From Nocardioides sp. CER19 (GTDB lineage: Bacteria > Actinomycetota > Actinomycetes > Propionibacteriales > Nocardioidaceae), in NCBI RefSeq assembly GCF_029846275.1, contig NZ_JARVWS010000003.1, forward strand, positions 744,001-808,000: DNA of 64,000 nt, read 5' to 3'. How positions within the stretch are numbered: position 1 is the stretch's first letter; each line of letters opens with the position of its first letter. Below, one piece after another: positions 8,367 through 17,055 of the stretch. A program made the translations under genes and the position numbers. Under the pieces are notes generated by a model. The model worked only from the letters and a program-made list of their open reading frames with translations, made no database searches and was not told the origin of the DNA.

Positions 8367-9929
8367 GTGCCGTCGCCGCTCCGCGACTCCGCGCGCCGAG
8401 CAGGGAGAGCCTGGGTGGCTCCCCCGGTCTTCGTCGCGGCCAACGGCCTCCTCTTCCTGCTTCTGCGCCCCGACGTCCCTGACCTGTGGGCAGCCCGCGC
8501 ACGAGCGGCGGCCGTGTCCGACGGCGTCGGTCTCACCTACTGGTTCAGCTGGTTCGGCGGTGCGACCCCGGGCGCCTACTCGGTGCTCACCCCGTTCCTG
8601 TGCGCGGTGTTCGGGACCGAGCTGGTGGCGGCCCTCGCGGCGGTGGCGATCAGCGGCACCACCCACCTGCTGCTTCGCGGCACGGAACGACCCGTCGCGG
8701 CGGCGTGGATGGCGGCGGTCGGCATCGTGGTCAACCTCTGGTGCGGTCGGGTGCCGTTCCTCGTGGGGGCGGCCTTCGCGGTCGCGGCCCTGGCCTTCGT
8801 CCGGGATCGTCGGAAGCTCCCCGCCGGAGCGATGGCCCTGGTGAGCGTGCTGGCGTCGCCGGTCGCCGGCGCCTTCCTGGGCCTCACCCTCTCGGGCGTG
8901 CTGCTCGCCCCCTCGACGCGGGCCTACCGAGGGACGGTGCTGCTCACCATCGCGTGCGCGATCGGTCCCCTGCTCGGGGTCGCGCTCGCGTTCGGCGCAC
9001 CCGGTCCCGAGCCGTTCCCGGCCTACATGCTCCTCGAGGTCGGCACCGCACTGGCGCTGATGCTGTTCCTGGCGCCACCGCACCAGCACCTGCGCGTCAT
9101 CTTGGTCGTCTCAGCCCTGGCCGCGGTGGTCGTCTTCCTGGTGCCGAACGGACTCGGTGGCAACTTCACTCGGCTGGCCCTGTTCTGCCTGCCCGCCGCC
9201 GCGGTCGCGCTGAGCCGGAACCGCCCCCGCACCGTGCTCCTCATGATGGTGCCGATCCTCGGCTTCGGCGGGCTGACCTCGGTCTCGGCGGCGCAGAGCA
9301 CCACCGAGCCGTCGTCACATGCCGCGTACTACTCCGCCCTCGCCGCGCGGGTCGACACCCTCCCGGACATCGGCGACCATCGGCTCGAGCTCGTCCACGT
9401 CGGGCATGCTGCCTATGCCGCGCTGCTCGGGCACGCCACCTTGGCGCGGGGTTGGGAGACCCAGGCGGACCGCGCGCTGAACCGCGTGCTCGAGCGCGGC
9501 CCTCTCGACAGTCGCCGTTACCGCACCTGGCTGGAGGTCAACGCCGTCGGCTACGTCGCGATCGACGGGGCCGGGTCGACCGCCGAGGCGCGCCTGATCA
9601 GACGGGGACACCTGGACTACCTGCTCGAGATCTGGCGCCACGACTCCTGGCGGTTGTACGAGGTGCTGCATCCGACGCCGATCGTCGCCGGCCCGGCCGT
9701 CCTCGAGTCCTCGGACCAGGCGGCGATGCGGGTGCGCGTCCCCTGCGCCTGCCGGACGCTGCTCCGCATCCGCTGGTCGAGGTTCCTCACGGTGTCGCCG
9801 AGCCTGCCCCGAGACGCCGGTGATGCGGTCGAAGACTCCTACCGACCCTCGCTCGCCGCCGACGGCTCCGGCTGGACGGTGCTCACCACCGATCGCGCCG
9901 GCACCTACGTCCTGCGCGGTCTGCTCTAG
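8367..9929 (+). CDS. Large polytopic membrane protein with C-terminal soluble domain, function unknown
   Basis: A protein of 520 residues if started at the GTG at 8367. The N-terminal 330 residues contain about nine hydrophobic helices, such as VAPPVFVAANGLLFLLL, LVAALAAVAI and LALFCLPAAAVAL. The C-terminal 190 residues are soluble and mixed alpha/beta, including YRTWLEVNAVGYVAIDG and DSWRLYEVLHPTP. This layout (glycosyltransferase-C-like membrane half plus a periplasmic domain) resembles poorly studied actinobacterial membrane proteins, but no catalytic motif is recognised. The frame is open to 8259, but that ATG lies inside the predicted MarR operator. TATGGT 7 bases before the GTG could be a -10 box for a leaderless transcript. 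Confidence 0.68.
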   Translation: MPSPLRDSARRAGRAWVAPPVFVAANGLLFLLLRPDVPDLWAARARAAAVSDGVGLTYWFSWFGGATPGAYSVLTPFLCAVFGTELVAALAAVAISGTTHLLLRGTERPVAAAWMAAVGIVVNLWCGRVPFLVGAAFAVAALAFVRDRRKLPAGAMALVSVLASPVAGAFLGLTLSGVLLAPSTRAYRGTVLLTIACAIGPLLGVALAFGAPGPEPFPAYMLLEVGTALALMLFLAPPHQHLRVILVVSALAAVVVFLVPNGLGGNFTRLALFCLPAAAVALSRNRPRTVLLMMVPILGFGGLTSVSAAQSTTEPSSHAAYYSALAARVDTLPDIGDHRLELVHVGHAAYAALLGHATLARGWETQADRALNRVLERGPLDSRRYRTWLEVNAVGYVAIDGAGSTAEARLIRRGHLDYLLEIWRHDSWRLYEVLHPTPIVAGPAVLESSDQAAMRVRVPCACRTLLRIRWSRFLTVSPSLPRDAGDAVEDSYRPSLAADGSGWTVLTTDRAGTYVLRGLL

Positions 9930-9973
9930 TGAGCCGGTACGCCCGCGCGCCGATCTCTGCCAAGATGCCTCGC

Positions 9974-10765
9974 ATGGGCGTGACCATCGGCGTCACCTTC
10001 CGGCCGCAGCTGCCACCGGAGGATCTTCGCGGTGTCGTGGAGGCCGCCGAGGCGGCCGGGACGCACGAGCTGTGGCTGTGGGAGGACTGCTTCCTCGAAG
10101 GAGGCTTGACCACCACGGTGGCGGCGCTGGCGTGGTCGACCCGGCTGCGGGTCGGCATCGGCGTGCTCCCGGTGCCGATGCGCAACCCCGCGGTGACCGC
10201 GATGGAGGCGGCGACGGTCGCCCGGCTCTTCCCGGGACGCTTCGTGCTCGGGCTCGGGCACGGCGTCCAGGACTGGATGCGCCAGATCGGAGCGGGCGTC
10301 GAGTCCCCCATGACGCTGCTGCGCGAGCACGTCACCGCCGTCCGCGACCTGCTCGCCGGCCGGAACGTCGACGTCGCCGGCCGCTACGTCCGGCTGGACG
10401 GGGTCGCGCTCGACTGGCCGCCCACCGAGCCCCCGGAGCTGGTCGTCGCCGGCCGAGGCCCGAAGACCGTCGCGCTCGCGGGCGAGCTGGCCGATGGCCT
10501 CGTCCTCGAGGGCAGCGGCACCCTGGACGACGTACGCCGGGCGCGGGAGCTCGTCGACGCGGCGCGGTCCGCCGCCGGGCTGCCCGGGCAGTGCCGCATC
10601 GTCGCCTACACCCCGGTGGAGACGCGTGACCCCGACCTCGCCCGAACGGTCGCCGACCAGGTCGCGGCGCTGACCGACGCCGGCGCGGACACGGTCGTGC
10701 TCGAGGCGCCCGAGGACGCACCGGACCCTCGACCACTCATCGAGCTCGTGCCCGGCCTGCTATGA
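9974..10765 (+). CDS. LLM-class (luciferase-like) oxidoreductase, probably F420-dependent
   Basis: A 263-residue TIM-barrel protein of the bacterial luciferase-like superfamily. Strand 1 and loop are MGVTIGVTFRPQLPPEDL. Further family features are THELWLWEDCFLEGG, RLRVGIGVLPVPMRNPAVTA, the glycine-rich FPGRFVLGLGHGVQDWM and the late PELVVAGRGPKTVALAGELADG. The short length and the GHGVQDWM motif resemble actinobacterial F420-dependent members rather than the FMN monooxygenases at 32-39 kb. The ATG at 9974 is chosen because the longer frame begins with an atypical tail. The gene is followed by a strong hairpin terminator. Confidence 0.82.
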   Translation: MGVTIGVTFRPQLPPEDLRGVVEAAEAAGTHELWLWEDCFLEGGLTTTVAALAWSTRLRVGIGVLPVPMRNPAVTAMEAATVARLFPGRFVLGLGHGVQDWMRQIGAGVESPMTLLREHVTAVRDLLAGRNVDVAGRYVRLDGVALDWPPTEPPELVVAGRGPKTVALAGELADGLVLEGSGTLDDVRRARELVDAARSAAGLPGQCRIVAYTPVETRDPDLARTVADQVAALTDAGADTVVLEAPEDAPDPRPLIELVPGLL

Positions 10766-10796
10766 CCGATCCAGCGCCTGGCTGTCCGCAACGCGC

Positions 10797-10831
10797 GATC
10801 GCCCGCCGCTCCCGAGGAGCGACGGGCGATC
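10797..10831 (+). terminator. Intrinsic-type hairpin after the luciferase-like gene
   Basis: GATCGCCCG-C-CGCTCC, loop CGA, GGAGCG-A-CGGGCGATC gives a near-perfect 16-base-pair stem with one opposed C/A mismatch. It lies between two convergent genes and can serve both strands. There is no U-tract, as is common in high-GC actinobacteria. Confidence 0.8.
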
Positions 10832-10842
10832 GAGACGCTCGG

Positions 10843-11247
10843 TCAGGCGCCGGCGGTGCCGGTGGGGGCCGGAGCGGTCGCGGCCTGGCACTTGTTCAGC
10901 GCTGCCGTGGCGTGGGCGACACGGCGGACCTGGGCCTTCTTGGCCTTGGCGATCTTGACCTTCTTGGCCTTCGCGGCGGCCAGCGCCTTCTTGGCCTGGG
11001 CCCGAGCCGAGCCCGTGGTGGCGGCGACCGCCTTGCGGTCCTTCTTCACCTTCGCGCTCTGGGCCGCGAACTTCGCCGTGAGCCACTCGAGCTCGGCCTC
11101 GGCCTTGTCGAGGTGCGCCTGCTGGGCGGAGCAGGGGACGTGCGTGGCCGCGTGCGGTGCCGCGGCGGCGGACGCCACCGTGACGCCACCGGTGCTCAGT
11201 GCGACCGCGGCGACGAGGGCAGCAGCGCCCTTGCGCAGGTTGTTCAT
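10843..11247 (-). CDS. Secreted Lys/Ala-rich helical protein, function unknown
   Basis: A 134-residue protein with a clear Sec signal peptide: a basic start (MNNLRKG), the hydrophobic run AAALVAAVALSTGGVTVASA and a likely cleavage after Ala 28 or so. The mature part is strongly helical and coiled-coil-like, rich in Lys and Ala (for example KKALAAAKAKKVKIAKAKKA), with a Cys at each end (39 and 120) that could form a disulfide. AAGGAG precedes the ATG at 11247 at good spacing. The 238 bases between this gene and the next contain only the divergent promoters. Function not recognised; a nucleic-acid- or wall-polymer-binding role would fit the charge. Confidence 0.72.
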   Translation of the reverse strand: MNNLRKGAAALVAAVALSTGGVTVASAAAAPHAATHVPCSAQQAHLDKAEAELEWLTAKFAAQSAKVKKDRKAVAATTGSARAQAKKALAAAKAKKVKIAKAKKAQVRRVAHATAALNKCQAATAPAPTGTAGA

Positions 11248-11485
11248 GGAGTAACTCCTTCGAATCGGACCGTGTGATCGGTTCACGCGCTTCATGTCGC
11301 CGACCACGCCCGTCGTTACATGCGTCCCCCAAGGCGCCCGCTGGCGGTACGCCGGGGTCGGCGCCGGCACGAGGTGAGCATAGGTCCAGTGCTCAGCGGG
11401 AACGGGAGCAAGTGACCCGATGACCGGCGTGCACGGGGCCCTTCGGGCCCGGCTGGTCAGGGCCACACTGGGAGGGAGAACCACG

Positions 11486-11845
11486 ATGCAGCTCAACAGC
11501 AGCCTCAACGTCCAGAACCGCCTGCACGGCCTCGCCGACCGCGAGAGGTGGGCCGCCCGCGGCACGTCGTTCGTCGCCAAGCTGAAGGCGACCAAGCTGG
11601 TGTGGTTCCCGCCCGGTCCCGGAAAGGTCGCCGGAGCCGCGGCCTCGACCGCCGAGAAGGCCACCACGACGGCCACCCGGAAGTCGGCGGGCGCGGCCAC
11701 GAAGTCGGCGGGCGCGGCCAAGAAGTCGACCGCGAGGGCCCCGAAGAAGTCGGCGGCGGCCGTCAAGAAGACCACCGGCGTCGCCAAGAAGACGGCGAGG
11801 AGCACGAAGAGCGCTGGTCGGTCGGCCCGCACCACGAAGGCCTGA
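11486..11845 (+). CDS. Basic protein with histone-H1-like Lys/Ala/Ser repeat tail
   Basis: A 119-residue protein whose N-terminal 45 residues (MQLNSSLNVQNRLHGLADRE) form a short unrecognised domain. The remaining 70 residues are a low-complexity basic tail of units such as KSAGAAT, KSAGAAK, KSTARAP and KKSAAAV. Such tails resemble eukaryotic H1 and the C-termini of actinobacterial HU-type nucleoid proteins, so DNA binding is plausible. There is no signal peptide, so it should be cytoplasmic. GGGAGG lies upstream of the ATG at 11486. The repeats are partly exact at DNA level (11681-11722). Confidence 0.72.
   Translation: MQLNSSLNVQNRLHGLADRERWAARGTSFVAKLKATKLVWFPPGPGKVAGAAASTAEKATTTATRKSAGAATKSAGAAKKSTARAPKKSAAAVKKTTGVAKKTARSTKSAGRSARTTKA
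11681..11722 (+). repeat. Tandem 21-bp coding repeat
   Basis: Two consecutive 21-base units beginning AAGTCGGCGGGCGCGGCCA differ at a single base (position 20 of the unit). A third, diverged unit begins at 11723. They encode the seven-residue KSAGAAT/KSAGAAK repeats of the basic tail, and copy number may vary by slippage. Confidence 0.75.
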
Positions 11846-11859
11846 CGTCCGGGTCGTCG

Positions 11860-13512
11860 TCACCTGACCCGCGTCGTCGGCTGTTCCGCCGCGAGCAGGT
11901 GGCGCTCCTCGGCGCGCCACCACTCGTCCCGGCGCAGCACCTCGAGAACGTCCGCCCGCACACCCCCGAGCGTCAGCCCGATGCCCGACGCGGCCAGCTG
12001 GGTGCTGAGCTCGCGAAGTGCGTCGAGGAAGGGAACCGTGACCCTGGTGACGGCGGTGGCGTCGCACCACACCGACGCCGGCGGAGGTGCGGCCGCCCGG
12101 ACGAGGTCGAGGACCGTGTCCTGGGTCGCGCGTGCGTTCCCGGTGTAGAGCGCCCCGGTGAGCCGTAGCGGCAAGACACCGCCGTGGACCTGGAGCACGG
12201 CATGTTCGCCCGGCGGTACGTCGGTCCAGCCCTGCCCGTCGGCGCGGCGGTAGAGCGGCCGTACGTGCGGCTGGTTCACCGCCCGCAGCACGAGCACCAG
12301 GGTCAGGGCGATGCCGGCGGCCACGCCCAGGAGCATGCCGCCGGTCAGGCCGAGCAGGGCGACCACGACGGCCACCCACAGCTCGGCCCGGTCGATGCGG
12401 GCGTAGCGACGGAGCTCGCGCGGGTCGAGGAGACCGAGGATCGCGACCAGCACCATCGCGGCGAGCACGGCGCGCGGCAGGTCGCTGAGCACGGGCGCCA
12501 GCAGCAGGGCGACCAGGACGGCCAGCGCGACCGTGACCAGCTGAGCGACCTGGGTGTGCGCGCCCGAGCGCAGGTTGACGGCCGACTGGGAAAAGCCGCC
12601 GGCCGGCGGCATCGTCTGGGACAGGCCGCCGGCGACGGATGCGATCCCGGTGGCGAGCAGCTCCTGGTCGGTGTCGATCGGCGGCTCGTCCGAGCGTCGG
12701 TTGGTGCGCGCGACCAGCACCGTCTCGAGGAACGACATGACCGCGATCGCCAGCGCCCCCGCCAGCAGGTCGGGGATGTCGTCGGCGACCGGGGCGACCA
12801 GGTGCGGCAGGCCGGTCGGCACGTGGTCGACGAGCGCGAGGCCGTGGTGCTCCGCCGACGTGGTCGCGACCAGGAGGATGCCCCCGGCCACGACCAGCAG
12901 CGGCGCGGGGACCTGAGGAAGGAACCGGCGCAGCGTCAGGAGGACGACGAGGCAGCTCGCCGAGACGAGGACGGTGAGGGGGTCCGCATCGTCGAGGTGG
13001 CGCAGGGCGTCGCCGACCTTGGCGAAGAAGCCGCTCGCGTCGGCGTCCGCGGTGACGCCCAGCAGCGCGGGCAGCTGGCTGGCCGCGACGGTGAGGCCCA
13101 CGCCCAGACGCACGCCGGTGAGCGTGGCCGGTGAGATGTTCTCCACGAGCGCTCCGAGGCGGAACAGCCGCATGGCGATCAGGAAGAGCCCGACAAGGAA
13201 CGTGAGCGTGTAGACCGCGCGCAGCACCGACGCGGTGTCGACCCGCTCGTGGGCGGGCAGCCCCGCGACGGTCGCCGCGACCAGCACCGCGATCGTGGAG
13301 GTGGTGGACACGCTCAGCGCGCGGCTGCCGCCGAGCAGCGCGTAGACGATCATCGGCAGCATGCACGTGTAGAGGCCGATCTCCACCGGGAGGCCGGCGA
13401 TCGTGGCGTAGGCCATCGCCTGCGGGATCACGACCGTGCCGGCGGCCAGGCCGGCCAGCACGTCGCCGCGCCACCACTCACGTCGGTAGCCGACCATCGT
13501 CGGCGGTCTCAT
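11860..13512 (-). CDS. SulP-family anion transporter with C-terminal STAS domain
   Basis: A 550-residue SLC26/SulP transporter. The signature region near the N-terminus is GTVVIPQAMAYATIAGLPVEIGLYT, broken here only for orientation at IPQAMAYA (substrate-site helix). Further helices include AVMSFLETVLVARTNRRSD and SQTMPPAGGFSQSAVNLRSGA, both conserved in the family. The last 110 residues form a STAS domain, including LPLRLTGALYTGNA and TAVTRVTVPFLDALREL. Such proteins move sulfate, bicarbonate or other anions. The ATG at 13512 has GGGAGG 9 bases upstream; the frame is open to 13620. It is divergent from the sulfatase-FGE pair, which suggests a role in handling released sulfate. Confidence 0.88.
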   Translation of the reverse strand: MRPPTMVGYRREWWRGDVLAGLAAGTVVIPQAMAYATIAGLPVEIGLYTCMLPMIVYALLGGSRALSVSTTSTIAVLVAATVAGLPAHERVDTASVLRAVYTLTFLVGLFLIAMRLFRLGALVENISPATLTGVRLGVGLTVAASQLPALLGVTADADASGFFAKVGDALRHLDDADPLTVLVSASCLVVLLTLRRFLPQVPAPLLVVAGGILLVATTSAEHHGLALVDHVPTGLPHLVAPVADDIPDLLAGALAIAVMSFLETVLVARTNRRSDEPPIDTDQELLATGIASVAGGLSQTMPPAGGFSQSAVNLRSGAHTQVAQLVTVALAVLVALLLAPVLSDLPRAVLAAMVLVAILGLLDPRELRRYARIDRAELWVAVVVALLGLTGGMLLGVAAGIALTLVLVLRAVNQPHVRPLYRRADGQGWTDVPPGEHAVLQVHGGVLPLRLTGALYTGNARATQDTVLDLVRAAAPPPASVWCDATAVTRVTVPFLDALRELSTQLAASGIGLTLGGVRADVLEVLRRDEWWRAEERHLLAAEQPTTRVR

Positions 13513-13604
13513 CGACCGGAGCCTCCCGGGCGCGTTCGCGGCCCGCCGTGCCAGCTGCCCGCTCCCCCTCTGCCCCACCGGTCCAGCCAAGAAGCACCGG
13601 CGGC

Positions 13605-13629
13605 GTTCAGGCTCACCCATCGCGGGTGA
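13605..13629 (+). promoter_or_regulatory. Dyad TCACCC-N5-GGGTGA overlapping a sigmaB-like promoter, upstream of the sulfatase
   Basis: GTTC (13605-13608), 15 bases, GGGTGA (13624-13629) resembles a sigmaB/F-type promoter (GTTT or GTTC, about 15 bases, GGGTA). The same bases form an inverted repeat, CTCACCC (13612-13618) and GGGTGAG (13624-13630). The ATG of the sulfatase is 68 bases downstream. Similar sites occur at 18580, 21564 and 25220. Confidence 0.5.
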
Positions 13630-13696
13630 GGCGACCCGTCGATCGGCTGGTCAGCCTCGTCGGACAGCGACCATGCCGGCTAGGTGGAGGAATGTG

Positions 13697-16048
13697 ATGG
13701 CTCGAGAGTTCCAGGGCAAGATCGAGCTCGACGTCCGCGACTCGCAAGGCGACTGGGAGGCGTTCCTCCCGTCGAGGGCCCCCTCGGGGGCGCCGAACGT
13801 GCTCGTCGTGCTCTACGACGACACGGGCCAGGCCGCCTGGTCGCCGTACGGCGGCCGGATCCAGATGCCGACGATGGAGCGGCTGGCGGCGAACGGCCTC
13901 ACCTACACGCAGTGGCACACCACGGCGCTGTGCTCGCCGACCCGGTCGACCCTGCTCACCGGGCGCAACCACCACCTCAACGGCTTCGCGTCGATCTCGG
14001 AGTCCTCGACCGGGTTCCCCGGCTACTCCTCGCACATCCCGCCGTCCAACGCGACGATGGCGGAGGTGCTGCGCGAGGCCGGGTGGGCCACGTTCTGGGT
14101 CGGGAAGAACCACAACGTGCCGATCGACGAGTGGACGATGGGCGCCTCGAAGAAACGGTGGCCGCTCGGGATGGGCTACGACCAGTTCTACGGGTTCATC
14201 GGCGGTGAGACGAACAACTGGTATCCCTCGCTCGCCGAGGGCAACCGCTACATCGACCAGCCGTACTCGCCCGAGGAGGGCTACCACCTCTCGAAGGACC
14301 TGGCCGACCAGGCGCTCCGGATGATCCGCGACAGCAAGCAGACGGAGCCCGACAAGCCCTGGTACCTGTGGTTCTGCCCCGGCGCCAACCATGCGCCGCA
14401 CCACGCGCCGCAGGAGTACATCGACAAGTACAAGGGCGTCTTCGACGACGGGTACGAGGCCTATCGCGAGTGGGTGCTGGCCCGGATGATCGAGCGCGGG
14501 ATCGTGCCGGAGGGCACCGAGCTGCCCCCGCTCAACCCGATGACGGAGGGCACCTACTCCCAGTCGGACCACGTGCGGCCGTGGGCGGAGCTGAACGAGA
14601 AGGAGCGGGCGATGTTCTGCCGGATGGCGGAGGTCTACGCCGGCTTCTCGGAGTACACCGACGCACAGGTCGGCCGGATCGTCGACTACCTCGAGGAGTC
14701 CGGGCAGCTCGACAACACGATCATCTTCTACTGCGCCGACAACGGCGCCTCCGGCGAGGGCAGCCCCAACGGATCTGTCAACGAGGGCAAGATCTTCGGC
14801 GGCTACCCCGACGACCTCGAGCAGAACCTCGCGATGGTCGACAAGCTGGGCAGCCCGGACACCTACAACCACTACCCGACCGGCTGGGCGACGGCGTTCT
14901 CGACGCCGTACCGGATGTTCAAGCGCTACGTCTACCAGGGCGGGGTCTGCGACCCGCTCGTCGTGCACTGGCCGGCCGGCATCCAGGCCCGCGGTGAGGT
15001 GCGACACCAGTACCACCACAGCACCGACATCGTGCCGACCATCTACGAGGCCTGTGGCATCGAGTTCCCCGAGGTGTTCGAGGGTGTCGAGCAGACTCCC
15101 CTCTCCGGCGTCTCGATGCGCTACTCGTTCGACGCCTCCGACGCGGCCGACGCCCCGACCGAGAAGAAGACGCAGTACTACGAGATGTTCGGGAACCGCG
15201 GAATCTGGCACGAAGGCTGGAAGGCGGTGACCGAGCACGGGCCGGTGAGCGGGATGGGCGACTTCCCGAGCGACCGGTGGCAGCTCTTCCACACCGCCGT
15301 CGACCGGTCCGAGGCCCATGACCTCGCCGAGCAGGAGCCGGAGCGGCTGGAGGAGCTGAAGGCGCTCTGGATGGAGGAGGCGAAGGCCAACAACGTCCTC
15401 CCGCTCAACGACCTGCAGGTGATCGGCAACCCGAAGGACTTCGAGACCTTCGTGAAGATGGAGTTCCACATCCCGGTGCCGCCCAGCGGGCAGTACACCT
15501 ACTACCCGGGCACCTCCGAGATCCCCGAGCGGTCGGCGGCCAACGTGCACGGCGTGTCCTACAAGGTGCTCGCCGAGGTCGACCTCACCCCGCAGTCGCA
15601 GGGCATCATCTTCGCCCACGGCTCCCGGTTCGGCGGGCATGCCCTGTTCATCAAGGACGGCACGCTGACCTACGCCTACAACTTCCTCGGCATCCCTCCG
15701 GAGGACCGGATCAGCGCGCCGGCGCCGACCAGCGGCAAGCACATCCTGGGTGTGGAGTTCACCAAGGAGAGCATGGGGCAGTTCCGCGAGGGGGTGGGGC
15801 CGCTGAAGCTGTGGATCGACGACCACATGGTCGCCGAGCAGCAGATCCGCACCGTGCTCGGCCACTTCTCCCTGTGCGGCGAGGGGCTGTGCATCGGCTA
15901 CGACAGCGGGGACGCGGTCTCCAGCATGTACGCCGGCTCGCGGTTCGAGTTCACGGGCGGTGAGATCGTCAAGGTCGTCTTCGACGTCGCCGACGACGCC
16001 TACGTCGACGTCGAGGCCCACCTCGCCGCGGCGATGGCCCGCGACTGA
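13697..16048 (+). CDS. Type I arylsulfatase (alkaline-phosphatase superfamily)
   Basis: A 783-residue sulfatase that hydrolyses sulfate esters. NVLVVLYDDTG (metal-binding Asp pair) precedes the active-site signature LCSPTRSTLLTGRN, in which Cys 79 of C-S-P-T-R is the residue oxidised to formylglycine. NTIIFYCADNGASGEG supplies the second metal-binding Asp-Asn. The long C-terminal part (KDFETFVKMEFHIP onward) matches the two-domain, arylsulfatase-A-like actinobacterial enzymes of 750-800 residues. No signal peptide is seen, so it is probably cytoplasmic. The ATG at 13697 has GGAGG upstream. The maturation enzyme is encoded 19 bases downstream. Confidence 0.93.
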   Translation: MAREFQGKIELDVRDSQGDWEAFLPSRAPSGAPNVLVVLYDDTGQAAWSPYGGRIQMPTMERLAANGLTYTQWHTTALCSPTRSTLLTGRNHHLNGFASISESSTGFPGYSSHIPPSNATMAEVLREAGWATFWVGKNHNVPIDEWTMGASKKRWPLGMGYDQFYGFIGGETNNWYPSLAEGNRYIDQPYSPEEGYHLSKDLADQALRMIRDSKQTEPDKPWYLWFCPGANHAPHHAPQEYIDKYKGVFDDGYEAYREWVLARMIERGIVPEGTELPPLNPMTEGTYSQSDHVRPWAELNEKERAMFCRMAEVYAGFSEYTDAQVGRIVDYLEESGQLDNTIIFYCADNGASGEGSPNGSVNEGKIFGGYPDDLEQNLAMVDKLGSPDTYNHYPTGWATAFSTPYRMFKRYVYQGGVCDPLVVHWPAGIQARGEVRHQYHHSTDIVPTIYEACGIEFPEVFEGVEQTPLSGVSMRYSFDASDAADAPTEKKTQYYEMFGNRGIWHEGWKAVTEHGPVSGMGDFPSDRWQLFHTAVDRSEAHDLAEQEPERLEELKALWMEEAKANNVLPLNDLQVIGNPKDFETFVKMEFHIPVPPSGQYTYYPGTSEIPERSAANVHGVSYKVLAEVDLTPQSQGIIFAHGSRFGGHALFIKDGTLTYAYNFLGIPPEDRISAPAPTSGKHILGVEFTKESMGQFREGVGPLKLWIDDHMVAEQQIRTVLGHFSLCGEGLCIGYDSGDAVSSMYAGSRFEFTGGEIVKVVFDVADDAYVDVEAHLAAAMARD

Positions 16049-16067
16049 CCGATCCCCGGGAGGGACC

Positions 16068-17021
16068 ATGAGCGCCATGCCGCATCGGGCTCCGGAGCGC
16101 GCCCCGGACGCCGACGAGCTCATCTGGGTGCCCGGCGGGCACACGTCGATGGGCAGCGTGCGGTTCTACCCCGAGGAACGGCCCGTCGTCGAGGTCGTGG
16201 TCGGCGACGTGTGGTGGCAGCAGCACCCGGTGACGAACGCCCAGTTCGCGGCGTTCGTCGCCACCACCGGCCACGTGACGGTCGCCGAGTCCGCGCTGGA
16301 TCCCGACGACTTCCCGGGCGCCGACCCGGAGCTGCTGGTTCCGGGCTCCCAGGTGTTCACCCAGCCGCACGGACCGGTCTCCCTGCACGACTGGACGGTG
16401 TGGTGGCGGTGGCAGCCCGGGGCCTCGTGGCGCGCGCCGCAGGGTCCCGGCTCCGACTGGCGGGACGTGCCCGACCACCCGGTCGTCCACGTCGGCTGGG
16501 AGGACGCCGCCGCCTACGCAGCCTGGGCCGGCCTCGACCTGCCGACCGAGGCCGAGTTCGAGCACGCCGCCCGCGGCGCCGGAGAGCCGGAGGACTACGC
16601 CTGGGGCACGCAGCTCCACCCGGACGGGCAGATCCTGGCCAACACGTGGCAGGGCCCGTTCCCCTGGCGCAGCGACGACCCGCACGGTCACCACCGGACG
16701 AGCCCGGTGGCGTCGTACCCCGCGAACGGCTACGGCCTGTTCGACATGATCGGGAACGTGTGGGAATGGACGCGGACCCGGTGGACCCCGTCGCACGCCG
16801 GCCCGAGCGAGGACCTGAGCACCGGCCCGGTGACCACCTGTTGTGGCGCCTCGCTGCGGCCGGCCCTCGGCGAGACGGACCGGATGGTCACCAAGGGTGG
16901 CTCCCACCTCTGCTCGCCGCACTACTGCCAGCGCTACCGCCCCGCCGCCCGGCAGGGGCACGGGGCGAAGGACAGCACGTCCCACGTCGGCTTCCGCTGC
17001 GTCTCGCGCACCCTGGCGTGA
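16068..17021 (+). CDS. Formylglycine-generating enzyme (sulfatase-maturating FGE)
   Basis: A 317-residue FGE-sulfatase-domain protein that converts the active-site Cys of type I sulfatases to formylglycine with oxygen and copper. WVPGGHTSMGS opens the domain, GLFDMIGNVWEWT is the conserved metal/structural loop, and GGSHLCSPHYCQRYRPAARQ contains the copper-binding catalytic pair Cys 282 and Cys 287. Both cysteines of the aerobic enzyme are present, so it should be active rather than one of the FGE-fold proteins that lost function. GGGAGG precedes the ATG. It forms an operon with the sulfatase and is its evident partner. Confidence 0.95.
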   Translation: MSAMPHRAPERAPDADELIWVPGGHTSMGSVRFYPEERPVVEVVVGDVWWQQHPVTNAQFAAFVATTGHVTVAESALDPDDFPGADPELLVPGSQVFTQPHGPVSLHDWTVWWRWQPGASWRAPQGPGSDWRDVPDHPVVHVGWEDAAAYAAWAGLDLPTEAEFEHAARGAGEPEDYAWGTQLHPDGQILANTWQGPFPWRSDDPHGHHRTSPVASYPANGYGLFDMIGNVWEWTRTRWTPSHAGPSEDLSTGPVTTCCGASLRPALGETDRMVTKGGSHLCSPHYCQRYRPAARQGHGAKDSTSHVGFRCVSRTLA

Positions 17022-17022
17022 G

Positions 17023-17052
17023 CGACCGCCCACCGGCGTCGGCGGGAGTCGC
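17023..17052. terminator. Weak hairpin between convergent genes
   Basis: GCGAC-CGCC and GGCG-GGA-GTCGC form an interrupted stem around a 10-base loop directly behind the FGE stop codon. The position between convergent genes supports a terminator role, but the bulge makes it weak. Confidence 0.35.
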
Positions 17053-17055
17053 GGA

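Noticed and set aside
13613..16144. An 843-codon minus-strand open frame opposite the sulfatase
   Set aside because: The sulfatase with its C-S-P-T-R motif and coupled FGE is unambiguous, and the antisense translation is low-complexity Val/Arg/Asp/Gly sequence.
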